Shown here: positions 1 through 7,743 of the stretch, in pieces
Position numbering within the stretch: position 1 is the first letter of the stretch
Layout: each line of letters begins with the position of its first letter
Assembly (NCBI GenBank): GCA_016716475.1
Contig: JADJWG010000002.1
Coordinates: 310,001-374,000 of the forward strand
DNA from: Phycisphaerales bacterium
GTDB lineage: Bacteria; Planctomycetota; Phycisphaerae; UBA1845; Fen-1342
DNA: 64,000 bases
Direction of reading: 5' to 3'
Position numbers and translations under genes: made by a program
Notes under the pieces: generated by a model
What the model saw: the letters and a program-made list of their open reading frames with translations, nothing else
Database searches by the model: none
What the model was told of the DNA's origin: nothing

Positions 1-184
1 CGGCAGCTTCGATGGGCGTGGTAACTATGGCATGGGGCTGACCGAATACGGCGTGTTTCCCGAAATCAACCCGGACAAGGTGACAGTGCAGCAGGGACTG
101 AATATCACGATCTGCACCACGGCCCGGAGTGACAGCGAAGCGCGGCTCCTGCTGACCCTGCTGGGCATGCCGTTCCGCAACTAG
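1..184 (+). CDS. rplE: 50S ribosomal protein L5 (uL5), C-terminal part
   Basis: Open from the left edge of the window, ending with TAG at 182-184. The last 60 residues carry the L5 C-terminal signature: FPEI, the conserved GLNITICTTA strand, and the terminal LLTLLGMPFRN. L5 binds 5S rRNA in the large-subunit central protuberance. It is followed after 52 bp by rpsN, the normal spc-operon order. Only the 5' truncation by the window edge is unusual. Confidence 0.95.
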   Translation, partial: GSFDGRGNYGMGLTEYGVFPEINPDKVTVQQGLNITICTTARSDSEARLLLTLLGMPFRN

Positions 185-236
185 GGTGTACGCGGGTCCG
201 GGCCCCCGGTGGTTCCCGGCCGAGGACAGGTGAACG

Positions 237-422
237 ATGGCACGACTGGGTCTGAAGCTGAAGTGCAAGAAGAAGCCCAAGTACAGCGCGCGGGCGTATA
301 CCCGCTGCGAGTTGTGCGGGCGTTCGCGGGCGGTTTACCGGAAGTTCCGGATCTGCCGCTGCTGCTTCCGGAAGCTCGCGCTCGAGGGGCGCATCCCCGG
401 CGTGATGAAGGCCAGTTGGTAG
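237..422 (+). CDS. rpsN: 30S ribosomal protein S14, zinc-binding type Z (uS14)
   Basis: The product has 61 residues, the short zinc form of S14 rather than the roughly 100-residue zinc-less form. It has two CxxC pairs (RCELCGR and ICRCCF) that would hold one structural zinc, and the conserved C-terminal motif GRIPGVMKASW. S14 assembles late into the 30S head next to S3 and S10. A purine-rich ribosome-binding site (gaggacagg) precedes ATG 237. rpsH begins 15 bp downstream. Confidence 0.95.
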   Translation: MARLGLKLKCKKKPKYSARAYTRCELCGRSRAVYRKFRICRCCFRKLALEGRIPGVMKASW

Positions 423-437
423 AAGAGGACGAGCAGA

Positions 438-836
438 ATGGCGACTTCCGACCCGATCGCTGACATGCTGACGCGGATCCGGAACGGCAACCGTGCCGGT
501 CTGAAGCGCGTGCGCATCCCGCGCAGCAAGGTATGCCTGGGCATTGCCCGGGTATTGAAGGAAGAGGGCTACATTGTCGACTATGCCTCGATCGACGACG
601 CCAACCAGGGCGTGATCGAAGTCGACCTGAAGTACGGCTCGCAGGGCGAAAAGGTCCTGCAGGACGTGCAGCGTGTGAGCCGGCCGGGCTGCCGGCGGTA
701 CCAGGGCGTGACGGAGCTGCCACGCGTGCTGGACGGGTTGGGGATCTCGATCGTGTCGACCAACAAGGGCGTGTTGAGTGACCGCCAGTGCCGCAAGGAA
801 AAAGTCGGCGGCGAAGTCCTCTGCACGGTGTGGTGA
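438..836 (+). CDS. rpsH: 30S ribosomal protein S8 (uS8)
   Basis: This 132-residue protein has the usual S8 length. The N-terminus DPIADMLTRIRNGNRA is the conserved 16S rRNA-binding start of S8, and the end GGEVLCTVW matches the family C-terminus. S8 binds helix 21 of 16S rRNA and, in other bacteria, represses the spc operon by binding its mRNA; whether that occurs here cannot be judged. The stop is 3 bp before the rplF start, so the two are probably translationally coupled. Confidence 0.95.
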   Translation: MATSDPIADMLTRIRNGNRAGLKRVRIPRSKVCLGIARVLKEEGYIVDYASIDDANQGVIEVDLKYGSQGEKVLQDVQRVSRPGCRRYQGVTELPRVLDGLGISIVSTNKGVLSDRQCRKEKVGGEVLCTVW

Positions 837-839
837 GTT

Positions 840-1427
840 ATGTCGCGGATTGGCAAGAAACCCATTCCGATTCCGAAGGGTGTCACGATCGAAGTGGCCG
901 GTCGTACCATTCGGACGAGCGGCCCGAAGGGTGCGCTGGCGCTGACGGTTCCCGCCCCGATCGACGTTGCGGTCGAAGGTGCGGAGGTCCTGGTACGACG
1001 GCCCGATGACAGTCGCGATGCGCGTGCCCGGCACGGACTGGTGCGGGCGCTGATCGCCAATGACATCCATGGCGTGACAGTCGGGTATGCGATCGGACTC
1101 GAGATTTACGGAACCGGTTACTCGGCCAACCTCGACGGCAAGAAGCTGATGATCAATTGCGGTTTCATGGGTCGCGGCGTGGGCAAGAAGGCCCAGTTCG
1201 AGATCCCGATTCCTGACGGCTTGACCGTCAAGGTCGAGGTTCCGACCGCGCGTGGCAACAATGAGCCCGCGAAGTTCACCGTGAGCGGCGCGAGCAAGCA
1301 GATGGTGGGTCAGTTTGCGGCCGAGGTCCGCAAGATTCGCAAGCCCGAGCCGTATCTCGGCAAGGGTATCCGCTACGCCGGTGAGCAGATTCGCCGGAAG
1401 GCCGGCAAGGTCTTCGCGGGCGGCTAG
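840..1427 (+). CDS. rplF: 50S ribosomal protein L6 (uL6)
   Basis: The 195-residue product is slightly longer than the roughly 177-residue E. coli L6. It begins MSRIGKKPIPIPKGV, the universal L6 start, and ends with the L6 motif KPEPYLGKGIRYAGEQIRRKAGK, split here as KPEPYLGKGIRYAGE and its basic tail. L6 sits at the base of the L7/L12 stalk near the sarcin-ricin loop. A short insertion around residues 55-65 (RPDDSRDARARH) accounts for some of the extra length. Confidence 0.95.
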   Translation: MSRIGKKPIPIPKGVTIEVAGRTIRTSGPKGALALTVPAPIDVAVEGAEVLVRRPDDSRDARARHGLVRALIANDIHGVTVGYAIGLEIYGTGYSANLDGKKLMINCGFMGRGVGKKAQFEIPIPDGLTVKVEVPTARGNNEPAKFTVSGASKQMVGQFAAEVRKIRKPEPYLGKGIRYAGEQIRRKAGKVFAGG

Positions 1428-1483
1428 GAAGCAGTGGCGCGGGTGCCGGACAGAGGCCGCCCCCGTGTTTGAGGAACGGTGCG

Positions 1484-1855
1484 ATGAAACACGAGCTGGT
1501 CAAGCATGTGCGGCAGGCGCGGCGCGTATTGCGCGTTCGCAAGTCGGTTTCCGGCACGACCCGGCGGCCGCGTCTGGCAGTGGCCCGCACCTTGAAGAAT
1601 ATCACGGCGCAGATCATTGATGACGATACCGGCCGGACCCTGTGTTCGGCATCCACCCAGTCCCGCGAGTTGCGGGCGGCGGTCGGCGGCAATGGCGGAA
1701 ACGCCAAGGCCGCTCAGATCGTCGGCAAGGCGCTGGGTGATAAGGCGCGGGCGCTCGGGATTGAGTGCGTCGCGTTCGACCGGCGTGGGCGTAAGTACCA
1801 CGGCCGGGTGAAGGCCCTCGCGGACGCAGCCCGCGAGGCGGGACTGAAGTTTTAA
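1484..1855 (+). CDS. rplR: 50S ribosomal protein L18 (uL18)
   Basis: I place the start at ATG 1484 (MKHELVKHVRQARRV), with a GAGG ribosome-binding site 9 bp upstream. The frame is also open to a TTG at 1469, but that codon overlaps the binding site. The 123-residue protein has the L18 features: a basic N-terminus, the RPRLAVARTLKNITAQIIDD strand, and the GRVKALADAAREAGLKF C-terminus. L18 binds 5S rRNA with L5 and L25. Confidence 0.93.
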   Translation: MKHELVKHVRQARRVLRVRKSVSGTTRRPRLAVARTLKNITAQIIDDDTGRTLCSASTQSRELRAAVGGNGGNAKAAQIVGKALGDKARALGIECVAFDRRGRKYHGRVKALADAAREAGLKF

Positions 1856-1876
1856 CCGCAGGCAGGACACGATCCA

Positions 1877-2536
1877 ATGGCGAACAGGCCGAGTGGCAGA
1901 CCGAGGCGCGGAGAGCGCCGGGGGCGCGACAGCGGTGGTTTCGGTGATGAGCGCGGCAATCTCGAAGATGCCTTGGTGAAGCTTTACCGCTGTGCGACCG
2001 TGGTGAAAGGTGGTCGCCGATTCTCGTTCGGCGCACTGGTCGTCGTCGGTGATCGGCAGGGCCAGGTGGGGCTGGGTTATGGCAAGGCCAACGAGGTTCC
2101 GCCGGCGGTGGAGAAGGGCGTCAAGCAGGGCCGGCGCAGTCTCATCCGTATTCCGCTCCGTGGCACTACGATTCCACATCGCGTGGTGGGCCGCTTCGGC
2201 TCCAGCCGGGTGGTCATGATCCCCGCCAGCGAAGGTACGGGCGTCATCGCGGGCAACACGCCGCGCAAAGTGCTCGAGCTCGCCGGTGTGAAGGACGTGC
2301 TCACGAAGTGCTACGGGTCGACCAGCCCGAAGAACCTCGTGAAGGCGACACTCCATGGTCTGCAGCAGCTTCGCACCCGTGCGATGATCGAGGAGTTGCG
2401 GGGAGTGAAACTCGATCTGCCCCCCGAGCGCCAAGCCATGAAGACGGCGATCGGTGAGCCCGTGCTTGCGACGGCCGCGACATCCGGCACCGTACCCGCC
2501 GCGGCAGTGGAGGAGACGAGCCATGATGCTCAATGA
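1877..2536 (+). CDS. rpsE: 30S ribosomal protein S5 (uS5)
   Basis: The 219-residue product is about 50 residues longer than E. coli S5. The dsRNA-binding-like domain starts near residue 30 (LVKLYRCATVVKGGRRFSF). The core includes GLGYGKANEVPPAVEKG and the GTGVIAGNTPRKVLELAGVKD region. The extra length is a C-terminal tail rich in Ala, Thr and Pro after residue 175. S5 contributes to translational fidelity and the mRNA entry channel. Its last 14 bp overlap rplO. Confidence 0.95.
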   Translation: MANRPSGRPRRGERRGRDSGGFGDERGNLEDALVKLYRCATVVKGGRRFSFGALVVVGDRQGQVGLGYGKANEVPPAVEKGVKQGRRSLIRIPLRGTTIPHRVVGRFGSSRVVMIPASEGTGVIAGNTPRKVLELAGVKDVLTKCYGSTSPKNLVKATLHGLQQLRTRAMIEELRGVKLDLPPERQAMKTAIGEPVLATAATSGTVPAAAVEETSHDAQ

Positions 2537-3104
2537 CGTAACGGCGGAGGCGGGCGCCTCGAAGCGGCGCAAACGTGTCGGCCGGGGTGAGTCAAGTGGC
2601 CACGGCAAGACCTCTACCCGCGGCAACAAAGGTTGCCAGGCCCGTGCGGGCGGCGGCACCCGGCCGCTGCACGAAGGCGGACAGATGCCGATTTTCCGGC
2701 GTCTGCCGAAGCGCGGCTTCAGCAACGTGAACTTTGCGCAGCGTTACGAGGTTGTGAATCTCGCGGCGCTGGAAGCGGCCTTCGAAAATGGAGCCACGGT
2801 CAATGCGGATACCCTGCGCGAGAAGCATCTGATCGACGGCTCCGAGCCGCGCATCAAGATCCTCGGGTATGGCGCATTTGCGAAGAAGTTGACCGTCGTT
2901 GCGGACGCCTTCAGTGCGGGTGCTCGTACGGCGATTGAGCGGGCCGGCGGACAGGTACAGGAGTTGTCCGCCCCATCGCCTGCGGAGAAGTGGCGAGCCA
3001 AGCGTAATGTGAAGGCGCGTGAGCGGCGCGCGAAGAAATCGTCCGGCAAGGCCCCCACGGCCTCCGCGCCGGTGAAGCCAGCGTCGAAGCCGACCGAGGC
3101 GTAG
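2523..3104 (+). CDS. rplO: 50S ribosomal protein L15 (uL15)
   Basis: The start is ATG 2523 (or the adjacent ATG 2526), preceded by a strong GGAGGAG at a proper distance and overlapping the end of rpsE. The 193-residue protein has the L15 N-terminal glycine-rich, rRNA-threading arm (RVGRGESSGHGKTSTRGNKG), then the GGQMPIFRRLPKRGF motif and a globular domain. A basic Lys/Ala-rich tail of about 45 residues extends past the usual end. rpmD (L30), which often sits between rpsE and rplO, is absent, because the two genes overlap directly. Confidence 0.94.
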   Translation: MMLNDVTAEAGASKRRKRVGRGESSGHGKTSTRGNKGCQARAGGGTRPLHEGGQMPIFRRLPKRGFSNVNFAQRYEVVNLAALEAAFENGATVNADTLREKHLIDGSEPRIKILGYGAFAKKLTVVADAFSAGARTAIERAGGQVQELSAPSPAEKWRAKRNVKARERRAKKSSGKAPTASAPVKPASKPTEA

Positions 3105-3141
3105 CCCCGCCGCTGCCAGGGCGGTTCGAGGATAACGTCGG

Positions 3142-4512
3142 ATGTTGCGTGCGTTTATCAACGTCTTCCGCGTGCCGGACCTTCGGAAGAAGGTGCTCTT
3201 CACGCTGCTGATGCTTTCCGTGTACCGGGTCGGCTTTTATGTACCGCTGCCCGGTGTCAATCAGGACCAGCTCGCCCGCCATTTCCAACAGATGGGCGGC
3301 GGGATGGAGCAGGCGGCCGAGCTCTTCGCCATGTTCACCGGAGGTGACCTGGGGCAGAGCACGCTCTTTGGCCTGGGCATCATGCCGTACATCAGCGCGT
3401 CGATCATTCTCCAGCTCCTCGTGACGGTGATTCCCGCCCTGGAGAAGCTCCAGAAGGAGGGAGAGTCCGGACGGCGGAAGATCACGGAATACACGCGCTA
3501 CGGAACGGTACTGCTCTGCTTCATCCAGGCGATTTTCTGGATCAGCTATCTGAATCGCTCCGGTCTGGTATACCCCGCGTATCTGAATTCGGTCGCTTTC
3601 TGGTTGATCGGTGTGACGGGGTTGATGGCCGGTACGCTGCTGCTGATGTGGGTGGGTGAGCAGATCGATGCCTATGGTATCGGCAACGGCATCAGTCTGA
3701 TCATCATGGCGGGCATTATTGCCCGTATGCCGTACGTGTTCTACGAGGTCGGCGGTGGACTGCTGGCCAACATACGCGGAACGACCAGCGCTCTGGCGAT
3801 GGGCCCGGAGACCGTAGTCTTCCTCATTGTTTCGTTTATCGGCGTAGTTGCCGGTGCGATCCTGATCACCCAGGCACAGCGCCGCATCCCGATCCAGCAG
3901 GCCCGCCAGACGCGCGGCCGGCGCATGGTCGGCGGCATGAAGCATTACCTCCCGCTGCGGGTCAACCACGGCGGTGTCATGCCGATCATTTTCGCGAGCT
4001 CGTTCCTGCTGTTCCCGAGCGTGATCTTCGGCTGGCTCGCGCAGGCCCAGATCTGGCCCTTCGGCCTCTGGGACTTCCTTTCGCGCGCCTTCCTGCCCGG
4101 CAGCTTCGTGCACGATTTCACCTACGTCGTGATGGTCTACTTCTTCGCCTACTTCTGGGTTTCGGTGCAGTTCCGACCCAAGGAGATGGCGAATCAGCTC
4201 CGCGATATGGGCAGCTTCATTCCGGGGCTGCGACCGGGCAAGCGCACCGAGCAGTACCTTGAATCGGTCATGACGCGGATCACGTTCGTGGGCGCCGGCT
4301 TCCTGGCGGTCATTGCCCTGATTCCGACCGTGGTCGCTACCCATCTCAATATCCCGTACCGGATTTCGGCTTTCCTGGGTGGCACCGGATTACTGATCGT
4401 TGTGAGTGTGGCGCTCGACCTGATTCAGCGCATTGAAGCGAATCTGGTCCAACGCAATTACGAGGGCTTCCTGGGGCCAGAGGGTGGCGGGCGTGTCCGC
4501 GGCCGAACGTAG
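3142..4512 (+). CDS. secY: Preprotein translocase channel subunit SecY
   Basis: The 456-residue polytopic membrane protein has the ten hydrophobic segments expected of SecY. It begins with the amphipathic segment FINVFRVPDLRKKVLFTLLML. Conserved stretches include LGIMPYISASIILQLL (helix 2b, plug region) and the cytoplasmic loop GRRMVGGMKHYLPLRVN. The ARQTRGRR region fits the C5 ribosome/SecA docking loop family. SecY forms the channel through which Sec substrates pass, including the secreted proteins found later in this window. It lies in the usual spc position between rplO and adk. Confidence 0.96.
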   Translation: MLRAFINVFRVPDLRKKVLFTLLMLSVYRVGFYVPLPGVNQDQLARHFQQMGGGMEQAAELFAMFTGGDLGQSTLFGLGIMPYISASIILQLLVTVIPALEKLQKEGESGRRKITEYTRYGTVLLCFIQAIFWISYLNRSGLVYPAYLNSVAFWLIGVTGLMAGTLLLMWVGEQIDAYGIGNGISLIIMAGIIARMPYVFYEVGGGLLANIRGTTSALAMGPETVVFLIVSFIGVVAGAILITQAQRRIPIQQARQTRGRRMVGGMKHYLPLRVNHGGVMPIIFASSFLLFPSVIFGWLAQAQIWPFGLWDFLSRAFLPGSFVHDFTYVVMVYFFAYFWVSVQFRPKEMANQLRDMGSFIPGLRPGKRTEQYLESVMTRITFVGAGFLAVIALIPTVVATHLNIPYRISAFLGGTGLLIVVSVALDLIQRIEANLVQRNYEGFLGPEGGGRVRGRT

Positions 4513-4518
4513 GAATGC

Positions 4519-5187
4519 ATGGCGGCGAAGTGGTTGATCTTTCTCGGTCCGCCCGGTTCGGGCAAAGGCACGCAGGCCCAGCGTGTATGTGGCAAATTTG
4601 AGCTGACGCAGCTTTCGAGTGGCGACGTGCTGCGGCATGAGCGACAGATCGGGAGCGATATCGGAAACCGCGTGGCAGCGATCATGGATTCCGGTCAGCT
4701 TGTCTCAGATGAGTTGATTACCGGGGTCATGCTGGCGGCGATCGACCGGCTCGGACGAGAACGCGGCTTTATTCTGGATGGTTTTCCCCGCACCCTGCCG
4801 CAGGCGGAGTCGCTGGCGGGCGGCCTGCGGGAGCGCGGCATGCATCTCGACGCCGTCGTCGACCTGCTGCTCGATGATGAGGAGATCATCCGGAGAATTG
4901 AGGGTCGCCGGGTTTGCGTAGAATGCGGCGCCACCTATAATGTAAGTTTCCTTCCGCCCAAGGTGGAAGGAGTGTGCGACAAGTGTGGCCGCCCGAGTGT
5001 GATCCAGCGGCCGGATGACCGCCGCGACGTGGTCGCGACGCGGCTGGCAACGTACCGCCGTCAAACGGTGCCGCTGATCGAGTACTACGAGCGGCAGGGC
5101 TGTCTGCACGTGGTGGACGCATCCGTACCGGCCGCTGAGGTCGAGGAGCGTATCAGCCGCATCATTGAAAGGGCAGGATCCGCCTGA
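4519..5187 (+). CDS. adk: Adenylate kinase, long zinc-lid form
   Basis: This 222-residue nucleoside monophosphate kinase interconverts ATP + AMP and 2 ADP. The P-loop GPPGSGKGTQ is at residues 10-19, and the NMP-binding part includes DGFPRTLPQAE. The LID domain has four cysteines (C133, C136, C153, C156 in CVEC and CDKC), so it should carry a structural zinc, unlike the E. coli enzyme. The gene lies 6 bp after secY and its TGA shares one base with the map start codon (TGATG). Confidence 0.95.
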   Translation: MAAKWLIFLGPPGSGKGTQAQRVCGKFELTQLSSGDVLRHERQIGSDIGNRVAAIMDSGQLVSDELITGVMLAAIDRLGRERGFILDGFPRTLPQAESLAGGLRERGMHLDAVVDLLLDDEEIIRRIEGRRVCVECGATYNVSFLPPKVEGVCDKCGRPSVIQRPDDRRDVVATRLATYRRQTVPLIEYYERQGCLHVVDASVPAAEVEERISRIIERAGSA

Positions 5188-5987
5188 TGCACCACCGCGT
5201 CGGAGCAGGCATCGTGGTGAAGTCCCCGCGTGAGATTGAACTCATGCGAGCGGCGGCGCGCGTGGTTCACGGCGTGCTGGAAGAGCTCGCCAGGCTTGTA
5301 CGGCCGGGCGTAACCACGCTCGAGCTCGATCGCCGGGCGCACGAGTTGATCACGAAGGCCGGTGGGCAGCCGCTCTTCAAGGGCGTCGTGCATCCGCAGG
5401 CGAAGATTCCGTTTCCGGCGAGCATCTGCGCGTCGGTGAACGAGGAGATTGTCCACGGAATTCCGAATGATCGGCCGCTACAACCCGGCGACATCGTGAG
5501 TGTCGACTGCGGTGTGCGGCTGAAGGGCTATTGTGGCGATGCGGCCCGCACGTTCAAGGTTGGCGAGGTACAGCCCGCCATCCGGAAACTGCTCGAGGTG
5601 ACCGAGCAGGTGCTGGATCTTGCCATCGAGCGGATCAGGCCGGGTGTGCGCTGGAGCACCATCGCGAAGCAGATGCAGGCGTTTGTGGAAGCGGCCGGTT
5701 GTGGTGTAGTGCGCGACTTCGTCGGGCATGGCATTGGCCGGGAAATGCATGAGAAGCCGAGCGTCCCCAACTTCTGGGATCGTGGGCAGCGCGAAGCAGA
5801 CTTCGAGCTGGTCCCCGGGATGACGCTCGCGATTGAGCCCATGGTGACAGCCGGTCGGCCCGAGGTGCGGGTGGGTGACGGCACCGGCTGGCCGATGGTG
5901 ACGGTGGACGGCTCCTGGGCCGCCCATTTCGAGCACGACGTGGCGGTGACCGCCACGGGTGCGGATGTGTTGAGTGACGGACGATAA
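5187..5987 (+). CDS. map: Methionine aminopeptidase, type I
   Basis: The 266-residue enzyme would remove the N-terminal Met from nascent proteins. The pita-bread-fold signatures are present: the VSVDCGVRLKGYCGDAARTF stretch with two metal-ligand aspartates, GHGIGREMHEKP with the ligand His, and the glutamates in LAIEPMV and HFEHDVAVT. A GTG 27 bp inside the frame (VVKSPREIE) would give the more usual N-terminus, so the first nine residues are uncertain. infA (IF-1), usually next, is not present before rpmJ. Confidence 0.94.
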   Translation: MHHRVGAGIVVKSPREIELMRAAARVVHGVLEELARLVRPGVTTLELDRRAHELITKAGGQPLFKGVVHPQAKIPFPASICASVNEEIVHGIPNDRPLQPGDIVSVDCGVRLKGYCGDAARTFKVGEVQPAIRKLLEVTEQVLDLAIERIRPGVRWSTIAKQMQAFVEAAGCGVVRDFVGHGIGREMHEKPSVPNFWDRGQREADFELVPGMTLAIEPMVTAGRPEVRVGDGTGWPMVTVDGSWAAHFEHDVAVTATGADVLSDGR

Positions 5988-6062
5988 CGGAACCCGCGGG
6001 CTTGAGGCCGTGGTAGCGGACCCCTGCGACGCGCTTCGCGGAGGGGCCGGAGGTGTGCGACG

Positions 6063-6176
6063 ATGAAGGTCCGCAGCAGCGTGAAACGGATCTGCGAGAA
6101 CTGCAAGATCATCAAGCGCAAAGGTGTCGTACGGATCATCTGCACGAATCCACGGCACAAGCAGCGCCAGGGCTAG
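6063..6176 (+). CDS. rpmJ: 50S ribosomal protein L36 (bL36), zinc-binding
   Basis: This 37-residue ORF, MKVRSSVKRICENCKIIKR and onward, ends NPRHKQRQG. It has the L36 zinc ligands Cys, Cys, Cys and His (CENC, IICTN, RH). A GGAGG ribosome-binding site sits 9 bp before ATG 6063. L36 is the smallest 50S protein and stabilises 23S rRNA domains. It opens the alpha-operon segment ahead of rpsM, the normal order. Confidence 0.95.
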   Translation: MKVRSSVKRICENCKIIKRKGVVRIICTNPRHKQRQG

Positions 6177-6201
6177 GTCCCGGCAGAAGAGGCGAGTACA
6201 T

Positions 6202-6585
6202 ATGCCACGTATCGCAGGTGTTGACATTCCGACGCAGAAGCGGATCGATATTTCGCTCCGCTACATCTACGGTATTGGCCCGAAGCGGGCGCTGGAGATC
6301 CTGCAGAAGGCGAACATCGAACCGCAGGTGCGGGCGAACAAGCTGACCGAGGAAGAGGTCAGCCGGATCGCCGGCATCATCGAGAGCGATTTTGTCGTCG
6401 AGGGCCAGTTGCGGCGCCAGGTGCAGCAGAACATCGCGCGCCTGCGCGAAATCCGCTGCTACCGCGGGCTGCGGCATATCCGCGGGTTACCGGTGCGCGG
6501 GCAGCGCACCCGGACGAACGCCCGCACGCGCAAGGGTCCGAAGAAGACCGTGGCCGGCAAGAAGAGCATCAAGGAAATGCGCTAA
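6202..6585 (+). CDS. rpsM: 30S ribosomal protein S13 (uS13)
   Basis: I place the start at ATG 6202 (MPRIAGVDIPTQKRI), the universal S13 N-terminus; the frame is open further upstream but overlaps rpmJ. The 127-residue product has the helix-two-turn-helix S13 domain (YGIGPKRALEILQKA), and the C-terminal tail GQRTRTNARTRKGPKKT that reaches toward the P-site tRNA. S13 forms inter-subunit bridge B1 with L5. A GAAGAGG binding site precedes it. Confidence 0.95.
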   Translation: MPRIAGVDIPTQKRIDISLRYIYGIGPKRALEILQKANIEPQVRANKLTEEEVSRIAGIIESDFVVEGQLRRQVQQNIARLREIRCYRGLRHIRGLPVRGQRTRTNARTRKGPKKTVAGKKSIKEMR

Positions 6586-6622
6586 GTAAAGGCGCAGCGA
6601 CCATCGCAAGGGAGCCGGAGCT

Positions 6623-7030
6623 TTGGCTAAGGCAGCAACAGCAAAACGGCGTGTGCGACGTAACATCGCGAAGGCCATCGTGCACATTCGCGCTACGTTC
6701 AATAACACGATCGTCACGATTACGGACATCAACGGTGACACACTCTGCTGGGCGTCGGCCGGGTCCGTGCCCGCCGCGGGCGGTGACAAGAAGTTCACCG
6801 GCGCCCGCAAGAGCACGCCCTTCGCCGCACAGCGGGCCGCCCAGTTCTGCGCCTACGAGGCGAAGAAGCATGGGGTGGTCGAGGTCGAAGTGCGCGTCAA
6901 GGGGCCTGGTGCCGGGCGCGAGTCGGCCATTACCGCCATGCAGGCCGCCGGCATCCGCATCCAGTCGATCGAAGATGTGACACCGCTGCCGCACAACGGC
7001 TGCCGGCCGCGCAAGCGGCGGAGGGTCTAG
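6623..7030 (+). CDS. rpsK: 30S ribosomal protein S11 (uS11)
   Basis: The 135-residue product starts at TTG 6623, with a GGAG site just upstream; no in-frame ATG gives a full N-terminus. Signatures: HIRATFNNTIVTITD, WASAGSVPAAGGDKKFTGARKSTPFAAQ split around residue 55, VKGPGAGRESAI, and the C-terminal TPLPHNGCRPRKRRRV that binds 16S rRNA and the mRNA exit path. The PAAGG variation (commonly GFKG) is a lineage difference. The stop is 3 bp before rpsD. Confidence 0.94.
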   Translation: MAKAATAKRRVRRNIAKAIVHIRATFNNTIVTITDINGDTLCWASAGSVPAAGGDKKFTGARKSTPFAAQRAAQFCAYEAKKHGVVEVEVRVKGPGAGRESAITAMQAAGIRIQSIEDVTPLPHNGCRPRKRRRV

Positions 7031-7033
7031 GCC

Positions 7034-7675
7034 ATGGGTCGATACACCGGACCGAGCACGCGTCTGTCGCGCCGCGAAGGCGTGAATCTGATGCTCAAGC
7101 CGATTCGTGACGAGACGGGCAAGAATCCGCTCGAGCGCGAGTACAAGAACTATCCGCCCGGCATGCACATGCTCCGCCGTGGCAAGACCTCGGACTATGC
7201 CGTTCGGCTGCGCGAGAAGCAGAAGGTCAAGCGCCACTACGGTGTGCTGGAGAAGCAGTTCCGCCGCTACTTTGAACTGGCGACCAAGTCGCCGGGCAAT
7301 ACCGGCGAGGAATTGCTCCGTACCCTGGAGCGGCGGCTTGACAATGTCGTGTATAAGACCCGTTTCGTCGCCGGGCGGCGCGGCGCGCGGCAGGCGGTGG
7401 TCCATGGCCACATCCTGGTGAACGGCCGCAAGGTGGATCGCCCGGGCTACCTGGTGCAGGTGGGCGACCGGATCAGCATCCGGGCGCGTGAGAAGAGCAC
7501 ACAGTACGTGCGGGCGCAGATTGCCCTTCTGGAGGGTGTTTCCAACCCGCCGGCGCAGGGCTGGCTCGAAGTCGACCCCAATAAATTGGAGGCAACCGTC
7601 GTAGCGCTGCCGGGACGGGACGATGTTCTGATCCCGGTCGAAGAGTTGCTGATCGTCGAGTTTTGCTCGCGGTAA
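7034..7675 (+). CDS. rpsD: 30S ribosomal protein S4 (uS4)
   Basis: The 213-residue protein has the S4 N-terminal domain without zinc-binding cysteines (C-minus form) and the S4 RNA-binding domain (residues about 100-165: LERRLDNVVYKTRFVAGRRG, then VHGHILVNGRKVDRPGYLV). S4 nucleates 30S assembly and, in E. coli, regulates the alpha operon. It follows rpsK closely and precedes rpoA after 68 bp. It ends with IPVEELLIVEFCSR, the family C-terminus. Confidence 0.95.
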   Translation: MGRYTGPSTRLSRREGVNLMLKPIRDETGKNPLEREYKNYPPGMHMLRRGKTSDYAVRLREKQKVKRHYGVLEKQFRRYFELATKSPGNTGEELLRTLERRLDNVVYKTRFVAGRRGARQAVVHGHILVNGRKVDRPGYLVQVGDRISIRAREKSTQYVRAQIALLEGVSNPPAQGWLEVDPNKLEATVVALPGRDDVLIPVEELLIVEFCSR

Positions 7676-7743
7676 GCGGTGAGACAAGCGGTGAAGTGGG
7701 GACTTGGGCGCGCGAGAGCGGCGGCTCGGGAGGCGTAGAGCGT

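Noticed and set aside
2911..4344. 477-codon minus-strand frame opposite secY
   Set aside because: Shadow of secY; rich in His/Asp/Arg as expected from antisense GC-rich membrane-protein DNA.
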